Positions 30,395-39,452 are shown, counted from the first letter of the stretch. The stretch is 64,000 nt of DNA from Micromonospora sp. HNM0581 (GCF_012726175.1 NZ_JAASAD010000005.1:124001-188000); one strand, 5' to 3'. Translations and numbers: made by a program. The notes: a model not told the origin generated them from the letters alone.

Positions 30395-31342
30395 GTGACG
30401 ACCAGTATCCACGGCGCCGGTTCTGCCGCAGGGAACTCCCTGCGGCAGGGCCGGCGCCGCCCCGTGGAGAGCATCGTCAAGGCGTTGCTCGTCGCTGCCG
30501 CCTTCGTGTCGATCATCACCACGGTCGGCATCGTGATCGCGCTGGCCGAACCGACGATCGGCTTCTTCCGGCAGGTCAGCATCGTCGAGTTCGTCACCGG
30601 CACCAGCTGGACGCCCACCTTCGCGCAGAAGGCGTACGGTGTGTTGCCGCTGGTCTCGGCGACCCTGGTGGTGACGGTCATCGCGCTGCTGATCGCGGTG
30701 CCGATCGGGCTCGGCTCCGCGATCTACCTTTCCGAGTACGCCAGGCCGGGTGTCCGTAAGCTGCTCAAGCCGATCGTCGAGCTGCTCGCCGGTGTCCCGA
30801 CCGTGGTGTACGGATTCGTCGCGTTGTTCGCGCTGAATCCGCTGCTGCAGAAGTGGTGGCCAGCCGACGACGGCCCAGCCTTCCAGAATCTGCTCATCGC
30901 GGGTATCGCGATGGGCATCATGATCGTGCCGACGATCGCCAGTATCTCCGAGGACTCGATGGCCGCCGTGCCGCGCAGTCTGCGGGAGGGCGCCTACGCG
31001 CTGGCCTCGACGAAGATGCAGGTGTCGACCCGGGTTGTGGTCCCGGCGGCCATCTCGGGCATCGTCGCAGCGATCGTGCTGGGCATTTCCCGCGCCGTCG
31101 GCGAGACGATGATCGTCACGATCGCGGGTGGTCTGACCTCCGACCGGGTGGTCATCAATCCGCTTGACGGCGCGGCCACGATGACCGCGTTCATCGCCAA
31201 CATCTCCTCCGGCGACATTCCGATCGGGTCGCTCGACTACGACTCGGTCTTCGCGGTCGGCGCGCTGCTGTTCCTCATCACCTTCGCGCTCAACGCCGTG
31301 TCGATCCGGATGGTCCGTCGCTTCAGGGAGGTCTACGAGTGA
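30395..31342 (+). CDS. pstC: Phosphate ABC transporter permease PstC
   Basis: Inner-membrane channel subunit, 315 residues and six helices. The EAA loop reads LREGAYALASTKMQVSTRVVVPAAISGI, and the periplasmic loop after TM1 is typical (FFRQVSIVEFVTGTSWTPTF). GTG start one base after the pstS stop; its stop overlaps pstA (GTGA). Confidence 0.96.
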   Translation: MTTSIHGAGSAAGNSLRQGRRRPVESIVKALLVAAAFVSIITTVGIVIALAEPTIGFFRQVSIVEFVTGTSWTPTFAQKAYGVLPLVSATLVVTVIALLIAVPIGLGSAIYLSEYARPGVRKLLKPIVELLAGVPTVVYGFVALFALNPLLQKWWPADDGPAFQNLLIAGIAMGIMIVPTIASISEDSMAAVPRSLREGAYALASTKMQVSTRVVVPAAISGIVAAIVLGISRAVGETMIVTIAGGLTSDRVVINPLDGAATMTAFIANISSGDIPIGSLDYDSVFAVGALLFLITFALNAVSIRMVRRFREVYE

Positions 31343-32256
31343 GCGCCCCCACCCTCACCTCCACCCGGCCGGACCCCTCCGCGCCGGGTGCAGCGCTGAC
31401 CCAGCGCCGCAGCCGACCGGGAGACCTGGCGTTCCGACTGGCCATGCAGGCCTGTCTGGTGGTCGCCTTCGGCGTGCTCACCGGGCTGCTCACCTGGGTC
31501 CTGATCAAGGGCTGGAACCGGCTGGACTCCCGACTGTGGACCGAGATGCCCACCGGTCTGACCAGCCGACTCGACGGCGCAGGGGTGCAGTCCGCCCTGG
31601 TCGGTACGCTGTGGATCATCTCGCTGGTCGCGGTGATCTGCCTGCCGATCGGTATCCTCTCCGCCATCTACCTGGAGGAGTACGCCGACAACACCCGCTG
31701 GTACAACCGACTGCTCGAGCTGAACATCCAGAACCTCGCCGGGGTGCCGTCGATCATCTTCGGCATCCTCGGCCTGGGCATCATCGCCCGGGCGCTCGGC
31801 TTCGGATTCACCATCACCACCGCCGCGATCGTGTTGTCTCTGCTGGTGCTGCCGGTGGTGATCATCGCTACCCGTGAGGCGATCCGGGCCGTGCCGCAGT
31901 CGATCCGGCAGGCGTCCTACGCCCTTGGTGCCACGAAGTGGCAGACCGTTTCGCGGCAGGTGCTGCCCTCGGCCGTGCCCGGTATCGCGACCGGCTCCAT
32001 CCTGGCCCTGTCCCGGGCGATCGGTGAGGCGGCCCCGCTGATCGTGCTCGGCGCGGTCACCTTCATCACCTTCAACCCGAACGGTCTGGACAGCGCCTAC
32101 ACGGCGTTGCCGATCCAGATCTTCACCTTCATCACCCGTCCGCAGGCCGAGTTCACCGAACTCGCGGCCGGCGCGATCGTTCTGCTGCTGGCCATCGTGC
32201 TGGCGATGAACTCGATCGCGATCTTCGTTCGGAACCGCTTCGAGAAGCGGTGGTGA
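31339..32256 (+). CDS. pstA: Phosphate ABC transporter permease PstA
   Basis: Second channel subunit, 305 residues with six helices. Its EAA loop is [28 protein letters not shown]. The GTG overlaps the pstC stop by four bases (GTGA), so translation is coupled. Confidence 0.96.
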   Translation: MSAPTLTSTRPDPSAPGAALTQRRSRPGDLAFRLAMQACLVVAFGVLTGLLTWVLIKGWNRLDSRLWTEMPTGLTSRLDGAGVQSALVGTLWIISLVAVICLPIGILSAIYLEEYADNTRWYNRLLELNIQNLAGVPSIIFGILGLGIIARALGFGFTITTAAIVLSLLVLPVVIIATREAIRAVPQSIRQASYALGATKWQTVSRQVLPSAVPGIATGSILALSRAIGEAAPLIVLGAVTFITFNPNGLDSAYTALPIQIFTFITRPQAEFTELAAGAIVLLLAIVLAMNSIAIFVRNRFEKRW

Positions 32257-33176
32257 CCGTGACCAGCGAGCAGCTGCACCGCCCCAACCATGAGTCAGAG
32301 GTGACCCCTGTGAACCAACCTGGTACCGCCAGTCGCCCCGCGGTGAGCATCTCGGCCGCCAACACGACCGACACCGCGGGTCACCAGCCCACGTCGACCG
32401 TCCCGGTCATGGAACTCGATGGCGTGAGCGTCTTCTACGGCGACTACGAGGCCGTCCGGGACACTGCGATGCCGATCCAGGAGAAGCAGATCACGGCGAT
32501 GATCGGCCCTTCGGGTTGCGGGAAGTCGACGATCCTGCGCGCACTGAACCGGATGAACGACCTCATCCCGGGTGCCCGGGTCGCCGGCTCGGTCACGTAT
32601 CACGGGCAGGATCTGTACGCCAAGGATGTCGACCCGATCGAGGTACGTCGTCGTATCGGTATGGTCTTCCAGAAGCCCAATCCGTTCCCGAAGTCGATCT
32701 ACGACAATGTCGCGTACGGGCCGCGGGTCACCGGTATGAAGGTCGACAACATGGACGACCTGGTGGAGAAGGCGCTCCGCGACGCCGCCCTGTGGGACGA
32801 GGTCAAGGACAAGCTGAAGAGCAGCGGTCTGTCGCTCTCCGGCGGCCAGCAGCAGCGTCTCTGCATCGCCAGGACCATCGCGGTCCGACCCGAGATCATC
32901 CTCATGGACGAGCCCTGCTCGGCGCTGGACCCGATCGCCACCGCGAAGATCGAGGACCTGATGTTCGAGCTGGCCAGCGACTACACCATCGTCATCGTCA
33001 CGCACAACATGCAGCAGGCGGCCCGGGTCAGCCACTACACCGCCTTCTTCACCGCCGAGGTGGACGAGAAGCAGGAACGGCACGGCAGACTCGTCGAGTT
33101 CAGCCAGACCGGCAAGCTGTTCACCAACCCCGCGGACAAGCGTACGGAGGACTACATCACCGGTCGTTTCGGCTGA
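32253..33176 (+). CDS. pstB: Phosphate ABC transporter ATPase PstB
   Basis: Cytosolic ATPase that powers the Pst system. Walker A is GPSGCGKST, the Q-loop FQKPNPFP (a PstB hallmark), signature LSGGQQQR, Walker [12 protein letters not shown] and the H-loop VTHN. The GTG at 32253 overlaps the pstA stop as GTGA, the same arrangement as pstC-pstA, giving 307 residues. A GTG at 32310 with AGAGG upstream is an alternative that would remove a 19-residue Ser/Thr-rich lead. A hairpin follows the stop. Confidence 0.95.
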   Translation: MTVTSEQLHRPNHESEVTPVNQPGTASRPAVSISAANTTDTAGHQPTSTVPVMELDGVSVFYGDYEAVRDTAMPIQEKQITAMIGPSGCGKSTILRALNRMNDLIPGARVAGSVTYHGQDLYAKDVDPIEVRRRIGMVFQKPNPFPKSIYDNVAYGPRVTGMKVDNMDDLVEKALRDAALWDEVKDKLKSSGLSLSGGQQQRLCIARTIAVRPEIILMDEPCSALDPIATAKIEDLMFELASDYTIVIVTHNMQQAARVSHYTAFFTAEVDEKQERHGRLVEFSQTGKLFTNPADKRTEDYITGRFG

Positions 33177-33195
33177 GGCCGAACGTGACGGTCGA

Positions 33196-33229
33196 CGGTG
33201 GGTCCCCGTTGGTCAAGGGTGACCCACCG
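33196..33229 (+). terminator. Hairpin after pstB
   Basis: A 9-bp stem (33196-33204 with 33221-33229) with a 16-base loop begins 19 bases after the pstB stop. It probably ends the pst transcript before the response-regulator gene. Confidence 0.55.
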
Positions 33230-33358
33230 GGGCGTGGCTGGTTGCGTCGTGACGCCCAGCCGGGTCCGGCCGCCCGTTGCCGACCTGTAGTGCGGGGGAC
33301 CGCCCGGCGCGACCGAGGGTGTCGCGGCGGGCCTGAACTGAACCGGAGCCGGTGTGCG

Positions 33359-34108
33359 ATGAACAATCTCGTCGAGGTCACCAGAGGTGACCATCGATCC
33401 GACGGGCGTTTCGTGCTGCTCGTGGCGGACGACGACGAGAGCGTCGGTGCCGCGATGGTCGCCCAGTTGGCCGACCATCGGGTCCGCGGCCACCACTTCA
33501 CGCACGCCGCCGAGGCGCTGTTGGCCGCCGGGGCGCTGCAACCGGACGCGGCCGTGGTCGCCGCCGGCCTGTCCACGATGAGCTGCACCGAGTTGGTTCG
33601 GCTGCTCGCCCGTCGGGCCGGCATCGCCACGGTCGTCGGGGTGGGTGACGAGGACGGCGGTGTGGCTGCCGCCGCGCTGAAGGCCGGTGCGACGGCCTGC
33701 GTACGACGTCCCTACCGGTCCGAGGAGGTGCTGCCCATCCTGCGGGCCATCCGCCCGGAGACCTCCGGCGCTCTCGATCCACCGATCGAGATCGGTGGCT
33801 TGCGGGTGGACCCGGCCACCTTCGAGGTGAGTCTCGACGGCCGGACAGTCGCCCTGCCGCTGAAGGAGTTCCGCCTGCTCTACTACTTCATGAGCCACGC
33901 GGAGCGGACGGTCACCCGTGAGCAGCTGCTCGCCGCGGCCTGGGGTGGTATCGCCGACGACACGTCGAACACCTTGACGGTGCACATCAAGCGGCTGCGT
34001 CGACGACTGGCCCTGGACGCGGACCAGGCACCGATGATCGTGACCGTACGCGGTCTGGGCTACCGGTTCGTGCCAGCCCAGACCACGGCAACACCGACCA
34101 CGTCGTGA
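33359..34108 (+). CDS. OmpR/PhoB-type response regulator with degenerate receiver domain
   Basis: DNA-binding regulator of 249 residues. The receiver-like domain (about 18-135) keeps the acidic cluster ADDDES (23-28), but the phospho-acceptor position, expected as Asp in a VLLD strand, is Ala68 in AAVVAAGL. The conserved Lys before Pro is Arg117 (RRPY), and the Ser/Thr switch is missing. The C-terminal winged helix (about 143-240) is intact: LPLKEFRLLYYFM, TVTREQLLAAAWG, TVHIKRLRRRL, VRGLGYRFV. It is therefore not expected to be switched by phosphorylation. It follows the pst operon, and its stop overlaps the next gene (GTGA). CGGAG precedes the ATG. Confidence 0.88.
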   Translation: MNNLVEVTRGDHRSDGRFVLLVADDDESVGAAMVAQLADHRVRGHHFTHAAEALLAAGALQPDAAVVAAGLSTMSCTELVRLLARRAGIATVVGVGDEDGGVAAAALKAGATACVRRPYRSEEVLPILRAIRPETSGALDPPIEIGGLRVDPATFEVSLDGRTVALPLKEFRLLYYFMSHAERTVTREQLLAAAWGGIADDTSNTLTVHIKRLRRRLALDADQAPMIVTVRGLGYRFVPAQTTATPTTS

Positions 34109-34737
34109 ACACACCGGCGCTGCCACCGTACCCGCCGACGGAGGGCATGGTCCTGGTGGCGGTCCCCCTGGCGTACCTGCCGCACGTGGCGCGGTTGCTG
34201 GCCGACCTCGACGCCCGGCAGCGGGTCGGGTCGGTACCCAGACGGCGGGTCGAACCGGTGGCCCGTCCGGCGGAGTCGGACTGGACGGTCGAGGATCTGC
34301 GTCGACTCGGCCAGGGACGCAGCGCCACCCACCGGACGGTCGCCGCGGTACTCGACGCGCTCGCCGCCGAGCCGGGTCGGCTGTTCACGGTGGGGGATCT
34401 CGCCGAGGGCACTGGACGGCCCCGCAAGAAGATCATTGGTGCGATGGCGGGCCTGACCAGGCTGCTGAAGGCCCACTACGACTACGCGGGTCGAGGATTC
34501 CCCTTCGACCGGGTGCCGGGGCGGCCGGAGTCCCCTCGGGAACTGTGCTACACGATGGACCGGGCACGTGCCGCACGCTGGCAGGAGGCACGGTTGCGGG
34601 GTCACGAGCCGGGCGCGCCCGAGGTGCTGCCGGTGGGCACCGCCGAGCGACACGAGGAACGGGGCGTCGACTCGCAGGGGGGGCGCGGTGGCGACGAGCG
34701 CGCGTCGGCGGGTGTGCAGGTGCGCCGGGACGGGTGA
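34105..34737 (+). CDS. Uncharacterised protein with probable winged helix, coupled to the response regulator
   Basis: 210 residues, no family recognised with certainty. Residues about 90-150 look like a winged helix (FTVGDLAEGTGRPRKKIIGAMAGLTRLL and FPFDRVPGRP with CYTMDRARAARW). The N-terminal 50 residues contain a hydrophobic strand VLVAVPLAYLPHVARLLADL. The C-terminus is Gly/Arg/Glu-rich and probably disordered. The four-base GTGA overlap with the atypical response regulator suggests that the two act together. Confidence 0.6.
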   Translation: MNTPALPPYPPTEGMVLVAVPLAYLPHVARLLADLDARQRVGSVPRRRVEPVARPAESDWTVEDLRRLGQGRSATHRTVAAVLDALAAEPGRLFTVGDLAEGTGRPRKKIIGAMAGLTRLLKAHYDYAGRGFPFDRVPGRPESPRELCYTMDRARAARWQEARLRGHEPGAPEVLPVGTAERHEERGVDSQGGRGGDERASAGVQVRRDG

Positions 34738-34753
34738 GCGGCGGCCGGCGGTG

Positions 34754-35224
34754 TCAGCCGGTACGCGACGTTCGGCTCCCGGCCCCTCGGGTGGCGCCGG
34801 TTTGCCGGAGGCCAGTGGCGATCTCCAGCCGGCGAACCTGCTCGATCACCGCCACCACCACCGCGTGCCCCTCCGGGGACAGGCGGGCGTCGACCAGTCG
34901 CCGCGCCACCTGCCGGATGGCCGGGTCGGCGAGCAGGCGGGCGAGGTCGTCGTCGGGTTCCCGGTCGGTCGGTTCGGTGAAGAACGAGCAGGGCCGTCCG
35001 AAGAAGCCGGCTATCGCCTCGATCACGGAACGTCGCGGGTCAGGTGCCCGCCCCTGGCGCAGGTTGTTGAGATGGGTGTGAGAGATCCGGCAGCCGCGAC
35101 GGGTCAACTCGCCGGCGACGTGGCGGACGCTGTACGGCTTGCCGGTCGGATCCGGGGTGGTGCGGAACAGCCAGTCGAGGCGCTCGGCGAAGGTCCCGCC
35201 GGGGTGGTGCGGCTGCTCAGCCAT
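34754..35224 (-). CDS. Helix-turn-helix regulator (EspR/XRE-like)
   Basis: 156-residue DNA-binding protein. The N-terminal HTH (FAERLDWLFRTTPDP..YSVRHVAGEL, then ISHTHLNNLRQGRAPDPRRSVIEAIAGFFG) has the extended helix arrangement seen in the EspR-like group. A helical C-terminal part (DDLARLLADPAIRQVARRLV, VVVAVIEQVRRLE) probably dimerises. A dyad, TTGT-TTAC-ACAA, lies 26 bases before the start and may be its own operator. Confidence 0.8.
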   Translation of the reverse strand: MAEQPHHPGGTFAERLDWLFRTTPDPTGKPYSVRHVAGELTRRGCRISHTHLNNLRQGRAPDPRRSVIEAIAGFFGRPCSFFTEPTDREPDDDLARLLADPAIRQVARRLVDARLSPEGHAVVVAVIEQVRRLEIATGLRQTGATRGAGSRTSRTG

Positions 35225-35583
35225 GGAGGCCCCTCGCGCAGCGGAACACCTTGTTTACACAAAGGGCGGAGCCGGAACACAACATTGACAGGACTCCTAA
35301 CTGTACGCGTACCATGTCATGCGACTGGTGCCCCCGGCGGTCGGAAAGTTCCGATCCGACGGGTTGCCAGCGTGGTCTTTCGAGCACGCACACGTGGTGG
35401 CAGACGGGGGTGCGACGTGCGCGTGGCAGCCGCAGCGTCGGCCGAGAGACCTCCGGGCGGCGCCCGCCCCTCACCGACCTCGCTCGTGGTCGGTCCCCGA
35501 CGGGCCCGCCCGGCGCCAGGCGGACAGGGGCGTTTGTCAGCTGCCGGCGAGGGTATTCCGCGCGCCGACGACAGGAGGGCGCC
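35225..35583. other. Divergent promoter region with two palindromes
   Basis: No gene is supported. An AT-rich patch at 35250-35320 contains the dyad TTGTTTACACAA (35251-35262), a consensus -35 TTGACA on the plus strand (35285-35290) and the perfect palindrome GTACGCGTAC (35303-35312), followed by a possible -10 TACCAT (35310-35315). The rest is GC-rich leader to the DUF2267 gene. Open frames through it have no similarity. Confidence 0.45.
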
Positions 35584-35940
35584 GTGCGATTCCCGTTGTT
35601 CGTCGCCGCGGTGTCCCGTCGTTCCGGGCTGGCGCCCGAACCCGCGGCCTTCGTCGTGCGCGCGGTTCTGCAGACCGTCGTCGAGCGGATGACCGGCACC
35701 GCGCCGGACGATCCGACGGGGTACCTACCGACCGAGCTGACCGACGCGGTGTCGCCGGGCGGCCCGGCGGACTTTCTGCGCCGGGTCGGCGACCGGGCCG
35801 GCGTCGACGAGAACACGGCGGCAGCCGGGGCAGCCGCCGTGTTCGCCACCCTTCGCGAGACCGTGACGGTCGACGAGTTCCGGGAGATGGTGGCGCGGCT
35901 GCCGACCGACGGTGGTGACACCGACCCGACGGTCGGGTGA
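35584..35940 (+). CDS. DUF2267-family protein
   Basis: 118 residues, all helical. The pattern MRFPLFVAAVSRRSGL, AFVVRAVLQTVVERM, DFLRRVGDRAGVDENTA and VFATLRETVTVDEFREMVARLP matches the DUF2267 repeat (one copy). It lacks membrane segments. The GTG at 35584 has GGAGGG upstream; the open frame back to 35251 shows no coding character. Function unknown. Confidence 0.75.
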   Translation: MRFPLFVAAVSRRSGLAPEPAAFVVRAVLQTVVERMTGTAPDDPTGYLPTELTDAVSPGGPADFLRRVGDRAGVDENTAAAGAAAVFATLRETVTVDEFREMVARLPTDGGDTDPTVG

Positions 35941-36017
35941 GCCGCAACGACCACGCGACCGGGCAGGGCACACTCCCTGCCTGCGGGGTGACCGGTGACA
36001 GCGGATAGGCTGCCGCC

Positions 36018-36500
36018 GTGGCAGGTCTGTTCAGGAGTATGGCGTCCCGCGTCGGCGCGGTGATCCCGAGGCCCCGCACGGCCGGGCCCACCCCGGCGAG
36101 GCTCGCGCGTCGGCGTCAGGTCAGCGCGTTGCAGCGCCGCGAGTTGTCGTACGCCCCGGAACCCGACGGTCAGGCCGACCCGGGTGAGATCGTCTGGACC
36201 TGGGTGCCCTACGAGGACGACCCCCGGCAGGGGAAGGACCGTCCGGTGCTCGTGGTGGGCCGGCACAGCCGGACGCTGTTCGGGCTGATGCTCTCCAGCC
36301 AGCAGGACCGGCACGGCGACCGGCACTGGCTGGCCCTCGGGCCGGGGGAGTGGGACCGTGACCGCCGCCCGAGTTGGGTGCGCCTGGACCGGGTGCTGAC
36401 CATGCGGGAGGACAGCATCCGGCGGGAGGGCGCGGTGCTGGACCGGGCCCGGTTCGACCGGGTGGGACAGGCTCTGCGCGCGGGGTACGGCTGGCGCTGA
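36018..36500 (+). CDS. Solo MazF/PemK-like protein
   Basis: 160 residues. After a basic N-terminal extension (about 1-55), the PemK/MazF barrel starts at DPGEIVWTWVPYEDDPRQGKDRPVLVVGR and continues with LMLSSQQDR and WVRLDRVLTM, as in MazF-type RNases. No small antitoxin gene precedes or follows it. TAGGCT at 36006-36011 is six bases before the GTG, so the mRNA may be leaderless. It may be a stand-alone RNase or a domesticated fold; toxicity is not implied. Confidence 0.78.
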   Translation: MAGLFRSMASRVGAVIPRPRTAGPTPARLARRRQVSALQRRELSYAPEPDGQADPGEIVWTWVPYEDDPRQGKDRPVLVVGRHSRTLFGLMLSSQQDRHGDRHWLALGPGEWDRDRRPSWVRLDRVLTMREDSIRREGAVLDRARFDRVGQALRAGYGWR

Positions 36501-36559
36501 CCGCCCTGCTGCCCCTGTTCGCCGGGGAGCGGACGGCCTGCGCCGTGCGGTCGGTCGCC

Positions 36560-37204
36560 TCAGCCGGAGCGCTGGCCGGTTGCGGCGTCGCGGGTGTCCG
36601 GCGGCGGGTACGGCTGTTCGGTGAGCAGCCTTGCCAGGTGGGCGCTGTTGAGTGCCAGCGCCTGCGTTGTCCGACCGGTGGTGTCGGGTTTGGGGCGCGC
36701 GTCGATGTAGTCGGTTTTCTGTAGTGCCTCGCCGACCCAGTACGTGGCGCCGGACGCCGGGCAGGTGAAGCCGACCTCGTTGAGAGCCTGCTGTACCTGC
36801 CCGATCGTGTGGTGCGCGCCGTCCTCGTTGCCGACCACCGCCACCGCGGCGACCTTGCCGTAGGTGAGCAGCCGACCCTGGTCGTCGGTCTCGCTGAGCT
36901 GCGCGTCGAGGCGCTCCAGGACCATCTTGCACACGCTGGAGGGTTGGCCCAGCCAGATCGGGGTGGCGATCACGAGGATCTGTGCGGCCATCAGCTTCGC
37001 GTGAATCTGCGGCCAGGCGTCGCCATCTCCCTCGTCGGTGGAGACACCGAAGCGGACGTCGTGGTCCACGACCCGGATCTGCTCGCCGGTGACCCCCTGC
37101 TCGCCGAGTGCATCGAGCACTTCCTGGCCCAGCACCTCGGAGCTGGACGGGGCGGGGGAGCGTTTCAGGGTGCAGTTGAGTACCAGCGCCCGGATATCCG
37201 CCAT
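36560..37204 (-). CDS. Flavodoxin-fold NAD(P)H-dependent oxidoreductase
   Basis: Cytosolic FMN-binding reductase of 214 residues. It starts ALVLNCTLKRSPAPSSSE with the phosphate-binding loop, has VIATPIWLGQPSSVCKMVLERLD near 85, and VVGNEDGAHHTIGQVQQAL with the flavin-contacting segment. The family is the NADPH-dependent FMN reductase group (PF03358). The C-terminal tail is Pro/Arg-rich. GGAGGGAAG precedes the ATG. Confidence 0.83.
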   Translation of the reverse strand: MADIRALVLNCTLKRSPAPSSSEVLGQEVLDALGEQGVTGEQIRVVDHDVRFGVSTDEGDGDAWPQIHAKLMAAQILVIATPIWLGQPSSVCKMVLERLDAQLSETDDQGRLLTYGKVAAVAVVGNEDGAHHTIGQVQQALNEVGFTCPASGATYWVGEALQKTDYIDARPKPDTTGRTTQALALNSAHLARLLTEQPYPPPDTRDAATGQRSG

Positions 37205-37294
37205 GATCTTCCCTCCGTCGGGCGAGTCTGATCAGTGCGGAGTACCCGGTTGAGGGCCGCTGACGCATGGGTCCCGGCCGTAGCCGGTGTGACG

Positions 37295-37948
37295 TCAGCA
37301 CTCGGCGAGATGTGCGGTGTCGCGCAGCGCCCGGTTTGGTCGGCCGCTGCCGAGCGCCTTGGCTTCGTACATAGCCGCGTCGGCGCGGTCGAGGGCCTCG
37401 GTGAGCTGGCTGTCCCGCACGGGTGCCAGTCCCACGGAGGCGGTCACCCGGAGGGTGACGGTGCCCATCGGGATCGGCGCGGCGAGCATGTCGTACAACC
37501 GTCGGGTGGAGTGGTCGATCCATCGTCGGTCGAGCGTCGGGCTGGTCAACAGCCCGGCGAACTCGTCGCCGCCGAGGCGGGCCACCAGGTTTTCGCCGGC
37601 GAAGGTGGCCAGTCGCTGGGCGACACTGATCAGGACCTGATCTCCGGCGGCGTGCCCGTACCGGTCGTTGATTTGTTTGAAGTCGTCGAGGTCGCAGACC
37701 ACGGCGATCAGGTGACAGCCGGAACGGTCGGTGAGCAGTGTCGCGGCGAGCCGGTAGAAGGCTCGCCGGTTCGGTAGGCCGGTGAGCGGGTCGTGGCTGG
37801 CGGCGTGCCGTTCGGCGGTGAGTTCGGCCTGGAGGCGCCCGATCTCGGCCTCGGCACGTACGGCCCGGCGCCCCAACTGCCAGGAGGAGAGCAGTGCTCC
37901 CGCGGCGCAGATACCGGACGCGACGGTCAGCGGATCCGGCACCACCAT
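37295..37948 (-). CDS. GGDEF-domain protein (probable diguanylate cyclase)
   Basis: Membrane-anchored cyclic di-GMP synthase, 217 residues. One N-terminal hydrophobic helix (PLTVASGICAAGALLSSWQL) and a short coiled linker (RAEAEIGRLQAELTAERH) lead to the GGDEF domain. DPLTGLPNRRAFY, CDLDDFKQINDRYGH and the active-site LGGDEF are intact. The RxxD inhibitory site is not visible. ATG at 37948 is chosen because GGAG lies seven bases upstream; the ATG at 37966 has none. No sensor domain is attached. Confidence 0.88.
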   Translation of the reverse strand: MVVPDPLTVASGICAAGALLSSWQLGRRAVRAEAEIGRLQAELTAERHAASHDPLTGLPNRRAFYRLAATLLTDRSGCHLIAVVCDLDDFKQINDRYGHAAGDQVLISVAQRLATFAGENLVARLGGDEFAGLLTSPTLDRRWIDHSTRRLYDMLAAPIPMGTVTLRVTASVGLAPVRDSQLTEALDRADAAMYEAKALGSGRPNRALRDTAHLAEC

Positions 37949-38088
37949 CTCCCTTCTCCGCGACATGCGCCCGGCGCCGATCGGCGGACGCTGTCAGACA
38001 CCTCGTTTCCCCTGATGGTGATCAGGTTCGCGGGACGGAACGCGCCGGGTCGGCGCCACGTACGTGCGTTATCATCCCCGGTGTCAAT

Positions 38089-38118
38089 TGCAGATGCAAT
38101 AGCAGATGCACGTGCATT
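38089..38118. repeat. Five tandem TGCANN hexamers with two palindromes
   Basis: Reading from 38089: TGCAGA, TGCAAT, AGCAGA, TGCACG, TGCATT, five 6-base units of which four begin TGCA. Two perfect palindromes are embedded: ATTGCA-GA-TGCAAT (38087-38100) and ATGCACGTGCAT (38106-38117). The array lies 80 bases before the DUF397 gene and is a good candidate operator for the XRE regulator downstream. Confidence 0.65.
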
Positions 38119-38197
38119 ACGAGCCGACCTACGCCCGTCAAGCCGTTACCGCTCCTCCCATGGCACCGGCGCCACTCGGAAAGAACAGAAGCCCCTC

Positions 38198-38437
38198 ATG
38201 CAGCAGCCGCCCAACGGTGTTCCTGTCGACCACTTGCCGCCCCTCGCCTGGCAGAAGAGCCGGCGCAGCAATCCCAGTGGAAACTGCGTGGAGCTGGCGG
38301 AACTACCTGGTGGGGCGGGCATCGCCCTGCGTAACTCCCGGCACCCTGACGGACCCGCGTTGATCTACACGGTCGACGAGATCGCCGCATTCGTCCTCGG
38401 CGCACGGGATGGTGACTTCGATCACCTGATCGGATGA
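38198..38437 (+). CDS. DUF397-family small protein
   Basis: 79 residues with the DUF397 pattern: LAWQKSRRSNPSGNCVELAEL, IALRNSRHPDGPALIYT, then a helix DEIAAFVLGARDGDFDHLI. In actinomycetes such proteins pair with an adjacent XRE/DUF5753 regulator, as in the WhiJ-type systems of Streptomyces, and modulate it. The regulator gene follows 130 bases downstream on the same strand. Confidence 0.88.
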   Translation: MQQPPNGVPVDHLPPLAWQKSRRSNPSGNCVELAELPGGAGIALRNSRHPDGPALIYTVDEIAAFVLGARDGDFDHLIG

Positions 38438-38567
38438 CGGCACATCCCATCAGCGGAATTTTCTCGTACGGGATGGGCGGTTCACCTCACTGACGGTCCA
38501 TGGCATGCTTACACGTCGGTCGAGACGATCACTGGTTCGACCGCTTTCGGCATGCGGAGGACGGTAG

Positions 38568-39452
38568 GTGACCATGGTTTCCGCCGAGGAGGGCCCGGCG
38601 GCCGGCCCGACCGTGCTGCGGATGCTGCTCGGTGCTCAACTGCGACGCCTGCGGGAATCACGTGGCGTGTCCCGGGAGAGCGCCGGCTGGGAGATCCGTT
38701 CGTCCGAATCGAAGATCAGTCGGATGGAGTTGGGTCGGGTCGGCTTCAAGGAACGCGACGTGGCCGATCTGCTCACGCTCTACGGCGTCACCGCCGAGCA
38801 GGAACGCGCGGCGATGCTCAAGCTGGCCCGCGGTGCGAACAATCCGGGCTGGTGGCACCGGTACGGCGACGTCCTGCCGTCGTGGTTCCAGTCCTATCTC
38901 GGCCTGGAGGCCGCAGCCGCCCTCATCCGCAGCTACGAGGTCCAGTTCGTCCCGGGCCTGCTGCAGACCCCGGAGTACGCCCGAGCCGTCGTGCTGCTCG
39001 GCCACGGCACGGCAGGTCCCGAGGAGATCGATCGTCGGGTGGATCTGCGGATGCGCCGGCAGGAACTCCTGGCCCGTCCCCGTCCGCCTCGCCTGTGGGC
39101 GGTCGTCGACGAGGCGGCGCTGCGCCGGCCCATCGGAGGCCCGCAGGTGATGCGTGGCCAACTCGAGGCGCTGCTCACGGCGACCCGTACACCGAACGTC
39201 CGGCTCCAGGTGATCCCGTTCGCTGCCGGCGGGCACGCCGCCGCCGGGGGCGCCTTCACCATTCTGCGCTTCGGTGACCAGGACCTGCCCGACATTGTGT
39301 ACATCGAACAGTTGACCAGTGCGATCTATCTGGACAAGCGGGAGGACCTCGACTTCTACGCGGTGGCCATGGAGCGGCTCTGCGTCGAGGCCGAGCCACC
39401 GGAGCGTACTGCGGAGATCCTGGAGGGGATGATCGACGACCTCGACCGCTGA
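38568..39452 (+). CDS. XRE regulator with DUF5753 domain (WhiJ-like)
   Basis: 294 residues. The N-terminal HTH is LGAQLRRLRESRGVSRESAGWEI then SSESKISRMELGRVGFKERDVADLL. The C-terminal DUF5753 domain begins WWHRYGDVLPSWFQSYLGLE, with YEVQFVPGLLQTPEYARAV and LQVIPFAAGGHAA. It forms the standard pair with the preceding DUF397 protein, and probably binds the TGCA array upstream of it. Confidence 0.9.
   Translation: MTMVSAEEGPAAGPTVLRMLLGAQLRRLRESRGVSRESAGWEIRSSESKISRMELGRVGFKERDVADLLTLYGVTAEQERAAMLKLARGANNPGWWHRYGDVLPSWFQSYLGLEAAAALIRSYEVQFVPGLLQTPEYARAVVLLGHGTAGPEEIDRRVDLRMRRQELLARPRPPRLWAVVDEAALRRPIGGPQVMRGQLEALLTATRTPNVRLQVIPFAAGGHAAAGGAFTILRFGDQDLPDIVYIEQLTSAIYLDKREDLDFYAVAMERLCVEAEPPERTAEILEGMIDDLDR

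Noticed and set aside
36018..36500. Toxin-antitoxin operon
   Set aside because: No antitoxin-like small gene lies next to the MazF-fold gene on either side.
35217..37523. 768-codon minus-strand frame
   Set aside because: Arg/Gly/Pro-rich, overlaps four genes with clear families; a shadow.
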